Source: an uncultured Helicobacter sp. (GTDB lineage Bacteria; Campylobacterota; Campylobacteria; Campylobacterales; Helicobacteraceae). Taken from it: a stretch of 48,268 nucleotides of DNA. Below are positions 17,605 through 27,457 of the stretch, in pieces (within the stretch, counting starts at the first letter, position 1; every line of letters begins with the position of its first letter). A program made the position numbers and the translations under genes. The notes under the pieces are model-generated. The model was given only the letters and a program-made list of their open reading frames with translations, did no database searches and was not told where the DNA came from. The DNA lies in the NCBI GenBank assembly GCA_949299115.1, contig CASFZH010000010.1:1-48268 (forward strand), in the 5' to 3' direction.

Positions 17605-18954
17605 GTGTCAATGGGTAAAAAATTGATAATAAGAACAAGTTGCTTTATATTTCTACTTATTTGCAGTAAATTAAGTATAGCACAAACTTTTGAGTTAGCT
17701 GATTTTGTGAAAGCCATTGAACAGAATTCAATTCAATTAAGTGATAATAAGGCACAATTTGAGAGTATGCTGTCTGAAGGCAAATCGAATGCAACATGGG
17801 AATATCCATTTATTGAAGGAGACTGGAATACAACACGAGAGAATAACAGGACGAGTGCAGAATGGAATGCAGCATTGGTTGTTAAACCGAAACTATGGTG
17901 GGTAAATTCTTTACTTAGAGAGAGCCTAAAAACAAAGGGTATGCAATATCAAAAATCACAGAATCTTATTCGGAATATTAATTTTATAGGGGCAAAAAAA
18001 ATATATCTTACTTATGTAGCAACAAAAGAAAAATACCACTATTTTTTAAAACGTGAAGAAAACTTTTTAAAGCTTTTAAGTATTGCCCAAAAGCGATTAA
18101 ATGGTGGCAGTATTAGTCAAAAGGATTATGTGAGTTTCAAAAGTGCTTATATAGATTCTACTCTTGCAAGTGTAGCAGTTAAGAATGAATTAATAGAGTT
18201 ACAAAAGAGCCTTTTTATGTTTATGGGACTTGATACACAGCATTTCTATCATAGCATGGATTATAATGATGATATGAAGCATTCTAGACAAATTCAACAA
18301 GAACTACAGAATACTGAAATTACAACTAAGGCACAAAAATATCCTAGTCATATCCATAATGACATTCTTATAAAAGATTTGCAATTTGATTACATTGCCA
18401 TAAACAAAGACTTTTTGCAAGCGAAATTGCAAGATTCTCTCTATACTCAAATTTTAGATTTACAAGCAAAAGAATACCAATCTTTAGCAAAGTACGAGAG
18501 CAGAAATTTATGGTCAACACTAGAGCTTGGCATTGGAGCAAATTACTCTCTTTCTTCTTATAATCCGTATTTGCAAGTATCTATACCTTTACCTGTTACT
18601 AAAAAACAATCGTATCTTAAGGCAAAATATATGGCTTTAGAATCTGGAGCAGTTACTAAATCTGGTATAACAAAAAAACACATTGCTATTAAAGCTAATG
18701 CGTATTTACAAGAGTTGATATTGCAGAGACACTATATTGATATTGCAAAAAATAATATTGAAGTGAAACAACATTTGGCTGAATTAAATCGTTTGGGTTA
18801 TGAAGCACAACAAGTTACATTATTTGAATATATTACACAAGAAAATGCTTTTGTGGATTCCCAAATTGAATTGGTAAATTCCCAAATTAAATATATTAAT
18901 TTAGTGGCTCTTTTGGAAGAAACTTTGGGTGAGAGTTTTACAAAGATAGACTAA
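17605..18954 (+). CDS. cznC: Outer-membrane efflux protein, CznC/CzcC type
   Basis: 449 residues, TolC family. A signal peptide ends near SIAQ-T. There are long alpha-helical halves with repeats typical of the periplasmic tunnel (for example LLSIAQKRLNGGSISQKDY and HLAELNRLGYEAQQVTLFEY). It is the first gene of a three-gene operon with membrane-fusion and HME-RND pump genes; in H. pylori the matching cznCBA exports Cd, Zn and Ni and protects urease-related metal balance. The start is GTG, six bases after AAGGAG; the ATG two codons later is spaced worse. Confidence 0.9.
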   Translation: MSMGKKLIIRTSCFIFLLICSKLSIAQTFELADFVKAIEQNSIQLSDNKAQFESMLSEGKSNATWEYPFIEGDWNTTRENNRTSAEWNAALVVKPKLWWVNSLLRESLKTKGMQYQKSQNLIRNINFIGAKKIYLTYVATKEKYHYFLKREENFLKLLSIAQKRLNGGSISQKDYVSFKSAYIDSTLASVAVKNELIELQKSLFMFMGLDTQHFYHSMDYNDDMKHSRQIQQELQNTEITTKAQKYPSHIHNDILIKDLQFDYIAINKDFLQAKLQDSLYTQILDLQAKEYQSLAKYESRNLWSTLELGIGANYSLSSYNPYLQVSIPLPVTKKQSYLKAKYMALESGAVTKSGITKKHIAIKANAYLQELILQRHYIDIAKNNIEVKQHLAELNRLGYEAQQVTLFEYITQENAFVDSQIELVNSQIKYINLVALLEETLGESFTKID

Positions 18955-18964
18955 AGGAGAAATA

Positions 18965-20062
18965 ATGATATGTATACATAGACTTAGACTAGCAGTATTA
19001 GTTGTACTATTTATAGAATCAGCTTTCATGCTTCATGCAAAGAAATATGACCCAATTATATTTCAAGATTCTGAAATGAAAACGATGAACATGAATATCT
19101 TTACTATTACAAGAAAAACTAGTGAAAAAGGTGTCCCTTTTTCTGCGGTGGTTGATTTTGATGATAAAGATGGTTATACACAAAACTCTAATTTAGAGGT
19201 TGTTGTTGTGAGTTTATATAAAAGGGCAGGAGAAAAAGTTAAACAAGGAGATTCTATAGCAGAAATCAGCTCAAATGCCTTAAATGAATTATATTTTGCC
19301 CTACAGAATACAACGAGTAGATACCAAATTGCAAAAGAAGTTGAAAGGAAAGACAAAGATTTATTGAATCAAGGAGTAATTTCGCAAAGAGCATATCAAA
19401 CAAGTTATCTCACTATGAATGAATTGCGTTTAAAAATGCACGAAATTCGTTCTACTTTTTCTATCTTTGGCATTGACCCAGATAATCCGAGGGGACAATA
19501 TGGCTTCTTGGTTCGTGCAAGAGGCACAGGAACTCTTAGTGTTGCTCCAATGCAAATTGGACAAAAAATACCAGCTTTTACTCCATACATTCGTATTGCA
19601 AAACCTAATAGCAATAATGTATTGTTACGTATCAGAGTACCGCAAAATAGGAGTAAAAGCGTACAACAAGGCTTTGAAGTTTTTGACTTAAGAGGAGAGA
19701 AAATTGGAATCATTGAAAGCGTGTCAACCGTTATTGATAGACAAACGAATACTATGAGTGCTGTGGCTAGGGTTGAATCAAAAAGTTTTCGTGTTGGGGA
19801 GATTGTAGAAATTTATATAGCAGGTGATGTTGCGGGTAGGGCTGTGGTGATTCCAGATGATTGTTGGATAAAATTTGATGATGATTATCTTGCTTTTGTA
19901 AGGACAAAAGATGGTTTCCAACCAATTTCAATTACTCTTATAGAAGAGCGAGATGACTATTCTGTTGTAGAATCAGATGGTCTTGATATAGGGGTAAAAA
20001 TTGCTAGAGGGTCTTTAGTGATTTTAAAGGGAATTATGACGGGATTAGGAAAAGGGGAGTAA
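18965..20062 (+). CDS. cznB: Membrane fusion protein, CznB/CzcB type
   Basis: 365 residues. A signal peptide or anchor lies in residues 1-25. A biotinyl-lipoyl-like half (VVVVSLYKRAGEKVKQGDSIAEI) is followed by a helical hairpin containing LLNQGVISQRAYQTSY, then the second lipoyl half and beta-barrel domains. It links the inner-membrane pump to the outer-membrane channel. It starts ten bases after cznC, with AGGAG upstream, and its stop overlaps the ATG of cznA (TAATG). Confidence 0.93.
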   Translation: MICIHRLRLAVLVVLFIESAFMLHAKKYDPIIFQDSEMKTMNMNIFTITRKTSEKGVPFSAVVDFDDKDGYTQNSNLEVVVVSLYKRAGEKVKQGDSIAEISSNALNELYFALQNTTSRYQIAKEVERKDKDLLNQGVISQRAYQTSYLTMNELRLKMHEIRSTFSIFGIDPDNPRGQYGFLVRARGTGTLSVAPMQIGQKIPAFTPYIRIAKPNSNNVLLRIRVPQNRSKSVQQGFEVFDLRGEKIGIIESVSTVIDRQTNTMSAVARVESKSFRVGEIVEIYIAGDVAGRAVVIPDDCWIKFDDDYLAFVRTKDGFQPISITLIEERDDYSVVESDGLDIGVKIARGSLVILKGIMTGLGKGE

Positions 20063-23000
20063 TGTTAACTAAAATTATTGAATTTTCACTAAGGCAAAAA
20101 ATCATCGTTACTATACTTGCTTGTCTTTTGATGGTTTATGGTGTCTATAGTTTTGTCCACATTCCTATTGATGCTTTTCCAGATGTAAGTTCTACACAAG
20201 TGAAAATTATTATGAAAATGCCCGGAGCTTCACCAGAAGAAATGGAGAATAGGGTTGTGCGTCCATTAGAATTGGAGTTACTTGGATTACAAGGACAAAC
20301 TTCATTGCGTAGCACAAGCAAATATGCTATTGCAGATATTACCATAAATTTTGAGGATAGCATAAATGTGAATCTTGCACGGCAAATGGTGAGTGAGCGA
20401 CTTACAACTGCTATGGCTGAACTGCCAGCAGGAGTAACGGGGGGATTAGCACCAATTGTTACGCCATTAAGCGATATGTATATGTTTACTATTGAGGGTA
20501 ATATTAGCGAGGTAGAAAAAAGGCAATTATTAGATTTTACCATTCGCCCTGCATTACGTAGCATTAAAGGGGTAGCCGATGTAAGTAGCTACGGAGGTTA
20601 TGCAAAAGCATATGTTGTGATTCCAGATTTTCATGATATGGCACGACTTGGAATCTCCATATCTGACTTAGAATCGGCTTTACGTGAAAACCTTAAAAAT
20701 GACGGTGCTGGAATCATTAATAGACCGGGTGAAATGTATCTTGTAAAAATTGCAAGTGCAGCAACGAATATTCAAGATTTACAAAATATTTCTATGTATA
20801 CTTCGCAAGGTTATGTACGTATTAAAGATTTTGCTCAAGTTGTTGAGAATCATAAAACACGTTTAGGTTTTGTTACAATCGATGGCGAAAATGAGACTAC
20901 GGAGGGTATTGTACTTGGATTACGTGGGGCAAATTCTAAGAATACCATTACTATGGTTGAAAAAAAGCTTGATGAAATACGAGAGAATCTCCCAGATGGT
21001 GTGCAAATCAATACATTTTACAATCGTTCTGATTTGACACAAAAAGCTGTTGATGCGGTTATTAAGGTTTTGATTGAAGCAATTGTTTTGATTGTTATTG
21101 TACTATTTTTATTTTTAGGTGATTTGAGAGCTGCAGTAGCGGTAAGTGTTATTTTACCTCTTGCATTATCTGTGGCATTTGCTTTAATGGAAAAAAATGG
21201 TTTGACGGCTAACTTAATGAGTTTGGGGGGGCTTATTATTGCCATTGGAATCTTAGTAGATTCTGCAGTGGTTGTGGTTGAAAATGCGTTTGAAAGATTA
21301 AGTCATGAACAGAATTTAACGAAAATTCATACTATTTATCGTGCTTCAAAAGAGATTGCTCCATCAGTTGTAAGTGGAATTATTATTATTATTGTATTTT
21401 TTGTGCCAATTCTTACATTAGAAGGATTAGAAGGTAAGATGTTCGTGCCACTTGGCGAGACTATCGTATATGCGTTACTTGGTTCTTTGGTTTTATCTAT
21501 CACTGTTATACCTGTTATGTGTTCATTTGTACTTAAATCTAAACCACATAAAGAAACCTTGTTATTACGTGCAATAGAATTTATATATTACCCTCTGTTA
21601 AAGTTCTGTTTAAATCATGGTAAAATTGTGATTATAGGTTCACTTGTATTTCTTGTTTTTGCTTTTTCATTGTTTCCCTATATTGGACGTGCCTTTATGC
21701 CTACACTTGATGAGGGTGATATCGTGTTATCTATAGAAACTACTCCCTCTACCTCTCTTCAAGAATCAAAAAACATATTGTTGACAATTACGAAAAAGAT
21801 TAAAGAAGAGGTGCCTGAAATTGCAACTATTATTACAAGAGCTGGTGCTGATGAATTGGGATTAGATTTGGCTGGATTCTACCAATCTGATTCTTTTATT
21901 ATTTTAAAACCAAAGGAGGAATGGGAAGCAAAAAGCAAAAAAGAAATAGAGGATAAAATACGTGCCGTAACTGAACAAATCAAGGGGGTAACTTTCATTA
22001 TGACACAACCTATTGATATGCGTATTAGTGAAATGGTAACGGGAGTACGTGGAGATTTGGCTATTAAGATTTTTGGTTCTGATATTGTGGAATTAAATAG
22101 AATTAGCTCTGAAATTGCTGATATTTTACGTGGTATTCAAGGAAGTAAAGAAGTTTATACCGCTTTGAATAAGGGAGTTAATTATTTTTATGTAACACCG
22201 TATAGAGAAAAAATGGCACGCACTAACATTAGTGTTGAAGAATTTGCTAAATTTATGAAAAGCTCATTAGAAGGTTTATTCATTGATTATATTCCGCAAG
22301 GTTTTGCACGTATTCCCGTTTTAATACGTCAGTCTCAAGATATTGCTGATGATGTGTCTAAATTTCAGGGTTTAGAGTTAAGCTCTGAAGATGATTTGGT
22401 GGTCCCTATTAATTCTGTGGCTGAAATTAAAGCAGTAGATGGTCCAATTAGCATCATGAGGGAACAAAGTAGTAGAGTAGGGGTTGTGCGTAGCAATGTT
22501 GACAATAGAGACTTGGGGAGTTTTGTGGAGGAGGCTATGAGTAAAATTAAGGAGCAGATACAACTACCAGATGGTTATTCTATTACCTATGGTGGACAAT
22601 TTGAGAATCAACAACGAGCGAATGCGAGATTTGGTACAGTCATACCTCTAAGTATTTTAGTAATTTTCTTTATTTTGTATTTTACCTTCCGTTCTATTAC
22701 ATTGTCTTTAATGATTCTATTAAATATCCCATTTGCTGTAACGGGCGGATTGATATCATTATATTTATCTGGAGAATACTTCTCCGTACCAGCAAGTATT
22801 GGATTTATCACGTTATTTGGTATTGCTGTGCTTAATGGGCTTGTTATGGTTGGATATTTTGTGCAGCTTATTAAAAGAGGGCATAGCGTGGAAGAAGCTG
22901 TGGAAATGGGGGCGAAACGTAGATTACGTCCAGTATTAATGACTGCTACTATTGCAGCACTTGGACTTGTGCCTATACTAGTTGGTGGTGGTGTTGGTAG

Positions 23001-23130
23001 TGAAGTGCAAAAACCCCTTGCTATTGTGGTATTGGGCGGATTGGCTACTTCTACTGCACTTACACTTCTTATTTTGCCACCAACCTTTAAAATAATTGCG
23101 ACAAGATTTAAAATCATTAGTGGTGTATGA
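20062..23130 (+). CDS. cznA: HME-RND heavy-metal efflux pump, CznA/CzcA type
   Basis: 1022 residues, the usual RND size, with 12 membrane segments and two large periplasmic loops. It has PIDAFPDVSSTQVKI near the N-terminus, RNGA-type porter repeats, GILVDSAVVVVENAFERL (the TM4 acidic residue of the proton relay) and FIYYPLLKFCLNHGK before the second half. It uses proton motive force to export divalent metals, probably Cd, Zn and Ni by analogy with H. pylori. It is translationally coupled to cznB. Confidence 0.95.
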   Translation: MLTKIIEFSLRQKIIVTILACLLMVYGVYSFVHIPIDAFPDVSSTQVKIIMKMPGASPEEMENRVVRPLELELLGLQGQTSLRSTSKYAIADITINFEDSINVNLARQMVSERLTTAMAELPAGVTGGLAPIVTPLSDMYMFTIEGNISEVEKRQLLDFTIRPALRSIKGVADVSSYGGYAKAYVVIPDFHDMARLGISISDLESALRENLKNDGAGIINRPGEMYLVKIASAATNIQDLQNISMYTSQGYVRIKDFAQVVENHKTRLGFVTIDGENETTEGIVLGLRGANSKNTITMVEKKLDEIRENLPDGVQINTFYNRSDLTQKAVDAVIKVLIEAIVLIVIVLFLFLGDLRAAVAVSVILPLALSVAFALMEKNGLTANLMSLGGLIIAIGILVDSAVVVVENAFERLSHEQNLTKIHTIYRASKEIAPSVVSGIIIIIVFFVPILTLEGLEGKMFVPLGETIVYALLGSLVLSITVIPVMCSFVLKSKPHKETLLLRAIEFIYYPLLKFCLNHGKIVIIGSLVFLVFAFSLFPYIGRAFMPTLDEGDIVLSIETTPSTSLQESKNILLTITKKIKEEVPEIATIITRAGADELGLDLAGFYQSDSFIILKPKEEWEAKSKKEIEDKIRAVTEQIKGVTFIMTQPIDMRISEMVTGVRGDLAIKIFGSDIVELNRISSEIADILRGIQGSKEVYTALNKGVNYFYVTPYREKMARTNISVEEFAKFMKSSLEGLFIDYIPQGFARIPVLIRQSQDIADDVSKFQGLELSSEDDLVVPINSVAEIKAVDGPISIMREQSSRVGVVRSNVDNRDLGSFVEEAMSKIKEQIQLPDGYSITYGGQFENQQRANARFGTVIPLSILVIFFILYFTFRSITLSLMILLNIPFAVTGGLISLYLSGEYFSVPASIGFITLFGIAVLNGLVMVGYFVQLIKRGHSVEEAVEMGAKRRLRPVLMTATIAALGLVPILVGGGVGSEVQKPLAIVVLGGLATSTALTLLILPPTFKIIATRFKIISGV

Positions 23131-23171
23131 TAGAGATGTCATGCAATCATGTTATATGATAAGGAGTAGAT

Positions 23172-24419
23172 ATGGTTAATTTTAATATATATTTTGATTC
23201 AAATGAGACTATAAATGATAGAGATTCTCTATTCTCAAAAATTGTTTATGAAAAAGAACATCAAATAAGTGGCTATTATAATCTCCCCTATGAAAATAGG
23301 GCATTGCAAGATTCTATGTTGTATATACAACATAACCAAGAAATATTTAAAGATTTAACACATATTGTGATTATAGGAATAGGTGGAAGTTCGCTTGGAT
23401 TAAAGGCAATTGATACGCTTCTCTATCATCTGCCACATCGTAATGATATTTCATTGAAATTTTTAGAGCATACAGACCCCATAAAGATACAAAAATCTCT
23501 TAAAAAAATTCGTTTGCAAACGACACTTTTTATTGTGATTTCAAAATCTGGTATGACCATTGAAACAACTTCTTTAATGAAATATTGTATTTGGCGTTAT
23601 AGTCTTTTAGAATCTTCTGCAAAAAAACGGCTTCTTATTATTACAGATGAACATTCCCCATTGCAAAAATGGGCAAATGATAATGATGTATATGCAATTA
23701 GTATTCAAAAGCATATCGGTGGGAGATTTAGTGTATTAAGTGCAGTTGGCATTGTGCCATTAATGTTGCTTGGTTACAAGGTTAATGAAATTTTGGAAGG
23801 AGCAAGGATATTGCAAGATTCTTTTTTAAGAAGAAATGAAGAGCATATTTTGCAAAAAGCTATTTTTATGGCAAGAAATCATAAGAATCTTGCAATGAAT
23901 ATTTTATTCTCTTATTCAAGTTCATTTCATGACTTTAATTTATGGTATGTGCAATTATGGGCTGAAAGTTTAGGTAAAATTGATTGTAATGGGCAAAAAA
24001 TTGGATTAACACCAATTAGTTTAATTGGAAGTATTGACCAGCATTCGTTTTTACAACTTATTTTAGAAGGAAAAGCAGATAAAACCATTACATTTTTGGG
24101 AATCAACCAAGAAAGATATAATGAATTAAAGATTCCTAATTTATCTATGAAAGGATTAGAAGCAACAGATTTTGTCAATGAGATTCCATTTGCTAGACTC
24201 CTTGCCACACAACAAGCAGCGACTATGCGAGTCTTACAAGAAGACAAATTGCCGGTAGATTCTATACAGCTTGATTCCTTAAATGAAAAGAATATTGGAG
24301 CTTTAGTGATGTATTATGAATTATTGACTTCTGCTGTTGGATGTTTTTTTGATATTAATACTTATGACCAACCAGCAGTTGAACGTGGAAAGAAAATCCT
24401 CCATGAGATGTTGCGATAA
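23172..24419 (+). CDS. pgi: Glucose-6-phosphate isomerase (short form)
   Basis: Interconverts glucose-6-P and fructose-6-P. 415 residues, like the short Campylobacter form rather than the roughly 545-residue H. pylori enzyme. The phosphate-binding block is VISKSGMTIETT; further family blocks are GGRFSVLSAVGIVPL, LWAESLGK, LTPISLIGSIDQHS and the C-terminal DQPAVERGKK. It begins 41 bases after cznA with AAGGAG, and may be read through from the czn operon. Confidence 0.95.
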   Translation: MVNFNIYFDSNETINDRDSLFSKIVYEKEHQISGYYNLPYENRALQDSMLYIQHNQEIFKDLTHIVIIGIGGSSLGLKAIDTLLYHLPHRNDISLKFLEHTDPIKIQKSLKKIRLQTTLFIVISKSGMTIETTSLMKYCIWRYSLLESSAKKRLLIITDEHSPLQKWANDNDVYAISIQKHIGGRFSVLSAVGIVPLMLLGYKVNEILEGARILQDSFLRRNEEHILQKAIFMARNHKNLAMNILFSYSSSFHDFNLWYVQLWAESLGKIDCNGQKIGLTPISLIGSIDQHSFLQLILEGKADKTITFLGINQERYNELKIPNLSMKGLEATDFVNEIPFARLLATQQAATMRVLQEDKLPVDSIQLDSLNEKNIGALVMYYELLTSAVGCFFDINTYDQPAVERGKKILHEMLR

Positions 24420-24439
24420 ATGCTATATTATAAAATATG

Positions 24440-24497
24440 TGCAATCTTATAATAAAATACATTTTTATAGTATGATAAATGTTGCATAATTTTTTTT
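24440..24497 (+). terminator. Possible terminator of pgi
   Basis: TGCAA (24440-24444) and TTGCA (24482-24486) enclose an imperfect inner AT stem and are followed by eight T (24490-24497). The outer stem is short, so this is tentative. Confidence 0.35.
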
Positions 24498-24516
24498 AAT
24501 ACAATCATCATAAGTG

Positions 24517-26691
24517 TTAAAAATCCATATTAATGCTTACATAATAACGTCTGCCTTCTTGAATATAATTATAAAGATTCCCTATATCGGTACTATTATT
24601 ACCGTATTGTATGTATTCTGCAAAGCTTTTATTGAGGAGATTATATACAGCAAAGTTTAGTCGTAAATTTTTGTTTATAGTATAATTCATTCCAAGATGT
24701 AGTAGGAAATATGGTTTATAGAATTTTCCTAATGCATCTTGTTGTTGTTGTGGGACGGATGGGGCTAATCCCCTAAATCTATTACCAACAGCTTCTCCTC
24801 TTATATAGGCTCCGAATTGCTTATAACTATATCCAAGCCTTATTGAAAATAAATGATCTACCGTATCAGTTAAAGGGCTGCCACGTAATACACCTGTTAA
24901 TTGTTCGCTATGGGTAAAGGTATAACTTGCATCAAGTGTTATACCAAGGATTGGTTTCATGCCTACAAATACCTCTGCTCCTTGTATATAAGATTTATCT
25001 ACATTTATCGCTCTGGTGCATCCAGCAGTTCCCGTAAATCCATTGCATATCATTGGATTCATATTGGTTGCCAATCTTTCTGAGCTTATTTTGTCAAAAA
25101 AGAGCGAATAAAAATATGTAGCACCCAACTCGAAGTAATCATTATCACTTAATAGTGTAAATTCAGCACTTAATGATTTTTCGGGACGTAGATTTGGATT
25201 CCCTAAAAATGCCAATTGCCCTTGATTTCCGAAGCCATACTGACCATCTATGAGCTGATTTAAAAATGGAGCCTTATATCCCATACTTACACCGCCTTTT
25301 ACTACAAGCCAGTCTTCTATTGCATCCCATACAATATATCCCTTTGGTGATGTATTAAAACCATAAGTATCATTCCAATCTTCTCTAATACCTAGTGTGA
25401 GTTTTAGTGAATCAAGGATTTCCCACTCATTCTCGGCAAATAAAGATAGAGTATTTTGAAAAAATTGTGATGGATTTGCTACCATATCTTGCATCCAAGA
25501 AAACCAATATGTAGCACCAATAGTAAGGCTATTGTTGAAAGGTAAATCAATAAAAGTTTTATTTTCTACAATGATGTCCTTTCCAGCTATTTCTCTTGGC
25601 ATATTTGGATTTGTATTTGTCATACGACCATCATTCCATGATTGATTGAATTGAATCGAATTATCCACACTTACGTTATTATAATATCCCTTATGAGATA
25701 AAATATAATTATTTCTTAATATAATATATTCTGGAGCTGTGCTTGTAAATAGCCCCAACTGTTGTTGATGATTATCATACCATTGTCTACCGTGTTGGAC
25801 ATCAAAATATATGTGATTATTTTCATTTGGATTATAGAGAATCCTTCCTCCTATATCATATATATGTGCCATAGTTGGATTTCCTATAAATCCAGGTGCA
25901 GCCGTTACCTGTATGCCTTGTAAATTTGTATAGGTGAAAGTTACATCGCTTGGTTCTCTAAAATAATACCTGCCTCTTAATTGCATACCTAGTGTATCTT
26001 TTATGAATGGAATTGTGGTAAATAAATTCGCTTGATATCCTGAACCATACTGTCTATCTTCATTTTGTGTGGTTTCTAATCCTACGCTCATACCAAATTT
26101 ATCAATTTTTTTCTTTGTAATAATATTTATTACTCCTCCAATTGCATCACTACCATAAAGTGTGCTCATAGGTCCACGTATTACCTCTATTCTATCAATA
26201 GCAGAAATTGGTGGTAAAAAGCTTGTATCTGCTTGACTCCAACCAGCATTATTTGTATTTATATCAGCCCCTACATTTTGTCTTTTTCCATCAATTAGTA
26301 TAAGGGTATAATTGCTAGGCATGCCTCTTATAGATATTTTTAATCCACCTGTTTTTCCTAATTCTGTGCCTATATCAATACCGGGAATATAACTTAATGC
26401 TTCTGCTAAATCTCTATGAGGTTTGTTTTCTAAATCTTTTCCACTAATAACTGTAATAGAGGCAGGGGCATCTTTTAACAGTTGTGCGGTACCCCTTGCT
26501 GTGGTTACTATGGTTTGCAATCTTTTTGTTTCATAATTATCTTGATTATGTGCGTTAGCATTGTTTTGTATGGCAATGTTTGGATTTGTGGTATTGGAAT
26601 CTATGTTGTCTTGTTTCACATCATCACCAAAAACCCACATACCAAAGATATGTGATAAATAAATGCAACATACCATTTTTTTATATTTCAT
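24517..26691 (-). CDS. TonB-dependent outer-membrane receptor (CirA/FepA-like)
   Basis: 724 residues. A signal peptide covers about residues 1-22. A plug domain follows with TVTTARGTAQ, SITVISGKDLENKP, LILIDGKRQN and IEVIRGPMSTLYGSDAIGGVINIITKK, then a 22-strand barrel ending in an aromatic residue (VSINMDF). This layout is closest to catecholate siderophore/colicin receptors. It imports iron chelates using TonB; the actual ligand is unknown. A Fur-box-like sequence and a T14 tract lie upstream. AGGAG precedes the ATG. Convergent with pgi. Confidence 0.93.
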   Translation of the reverse strand: MKYKKMVCCIYLSHIFGMWVFGDDVKQDNIDSNTTNPNIAIQNNANAHNQDNYETKRLQTIVTTARGTAQLLKDAPASITVISGKDLENKPHRDLAEALSYIPGIDIGTELGKTGGLKISIRGMPSNYTLILIDGKRQNVGADINTNNAGWSQADTSFLPPISAIDRIEVIRGPMSTLYGSDAIGGVINIITKKKIDKFGMSVGLETTQNEDRQYGSGYQANLFTTIPFIKDTLGMQLRGRYYFREPSDVTFTYTNLQGIQVTAAPGFIGNPTMAHIYDIGGRILYNPNENNHIYFDVQHGRQWYDNHQQQLGLFTSTAPEYIILRNNYILSHKGYYNNVSVDNSIQFNQSWNDGRMTNTNPNMPREIAGKDIIVENKTFIDLPFNNSLTIGATYWFSWMQDMVANPSQFFQNTLSLFAENEWEILDSLKLTLGIREDWNDTYGFNTSPKGYIVWDAIEDWLVVKGGVSMGYKAPFLNQLIDGQYGFGNQGQLAFLGNPNLRPEKSLSAEFTLLSDNDYFELGATYFYSLFFDKISSERLATNMNPMICNGFTGTAGCTRAINVDKSYIQGAEVFVGMKPILGITLDASYTFTHSEQLTGVLRGSPLTDTVDHLFSIRLGYSYKQFGAYIRGEAVGNRFRGLAPSVPQQQQDALGKFYKPYFLLHLGMNYTINKNLRLNFAVYNLLNKSFAEYIQYGNNSTDIGNLYNYIQEGRRYYVSINMDF

Positions 26692-26730
26692 ATTTTTTCT
26701 CCTAAAATTATTAATATTATTTTTATAATA

Positions 26731-26749
26731 TAAAATATTACTATTATTA
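26731..26749 (-). promoter_or_regulatory. Fur-box-like operator
   Basis: On the minus strand TAATAATAGTAATATTTTA partly fits the Helicobacter Fur consensus of TAATAAT-type half sites. It lies between the predicted transcript start and the receptor ATG. The surrounding DNA is almost all A/T, so chance matches are easy. Confidence 0.4.
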
Positions 26750-26768
26750 AAATTAATAAATCGTAAGT

Positions 26769-26791
26769 TTATATACCAAAAAAAAAAAAAA
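26769..26791 (-). promoter_or_regulatory. T14-tract promoter of the TonB receptor
   Basis: The plus strand has fourteen A (26778-26791). On the minus strand this is T14, GG, then TATATAA. A -35 box would fall at the upstream edge of the tract but has no TTGACT match. Confidence 0.5.
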
Positions 26792-26819
26792 GATTTACGT
26801 TACTTTAAGTTACTAATTA

Positions 26820-27145
26820 GAAAAATATATTGTATTTATGGTTATTTTTAAATATATAGTTGTGATATATATAGATTATTTATAAAATAATTATTAAGAT
26901 AATATCTAATAAATATATAAAACTTTATTGTTATATGTCTAAGATTTAAAAGATTGGCTGTATATGAAATTTTATTTTTAACATTTGTTTGCTATAAAGA
27001 TTCTAATTTATTAAATTTGATATATGTAGTATATAGTTTTCATCATGATGACAACTATATATTTATGCCTTGACAGTATTATGTATTAGTATTATTAGAA
27101 GTAGTTATTGTTGTGATTATATACTATAATAATAGAAGTAATTAT
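26820..27145. other. Gene-free region with long palindrome
   Basis: Upstream of the receptor promoter. It holds the palindrome at 27030-27061 and, just after it on the plus strand, TTGACA (27070-27075) without a convincing -10 or gene. No ORF supported. Confidence 0.45.
27030..27061. repeat. 32-bp palindrome with one mismatch
   Basis: Arms of 16 bases: TATATAGTTTTCATCA pairs with the following 16 bases except at position 27039/27052, with no loop. No T-run follows on either strand. Confidence 0.7.
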
Positions 27146-27442
27146 CTATAAAAGAAAATCATGTAAACATGTCGCATAGAGAACTGCTTCAAATTCTATA
27201 ATTTCATAGATTGCAATATTATGTATGCAGAATGGATCATTTTTGCTAAAAGATATAGCATCTTCTTTACTTGTAAAACGCCCTATAATCAATCCCCCAT
27301 CTTTAGGGTTTCTTGGTCCTGAAGCAAGCAAGATGCCTTTATCATATCCTTGTTGTAAATATGCTCTATGTGGAATCAAAAATTCTTCAACTTTTTGGAG
27401 TGGTTGTATATAATTGACTTTACAAACAAATAATTTTTTCAT
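27146..27442 (-). CDS. YciI family protein
   Basis: 98 residues with the YciI/ferredoxin-like fold. It has the conserved histidine near residue 26 in IPHRAYLQQ, GILLASGP, and then DPFCIHNIAIYEIIEFEAVL, in which the Asp-Pro and beta strand are typical. The biochemical role of the family is mostly unknown; some members are dehydrochlorinase- or isomerase-like. It starts 15 bases after hemJ and is probably cotranscribed. Confidence 0.85.
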   Translation of the reverse strand: MKKLFVCKVNYIQPLQKVEEFLIPHRAYLQQGYDKGILLASGPRNPKDGGLIIGRFTSKEDAISFSKNDPFCIHNIAIYEIIEFEAVLYATCLHDFLL

Positions 27443-27457
27443 AGTATTTCTTAATAT

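Noticed and set aside
22608..23117. 169-codon minus-strand ORF in cznA
   Set aside because: Shadow of the RND pump frame.
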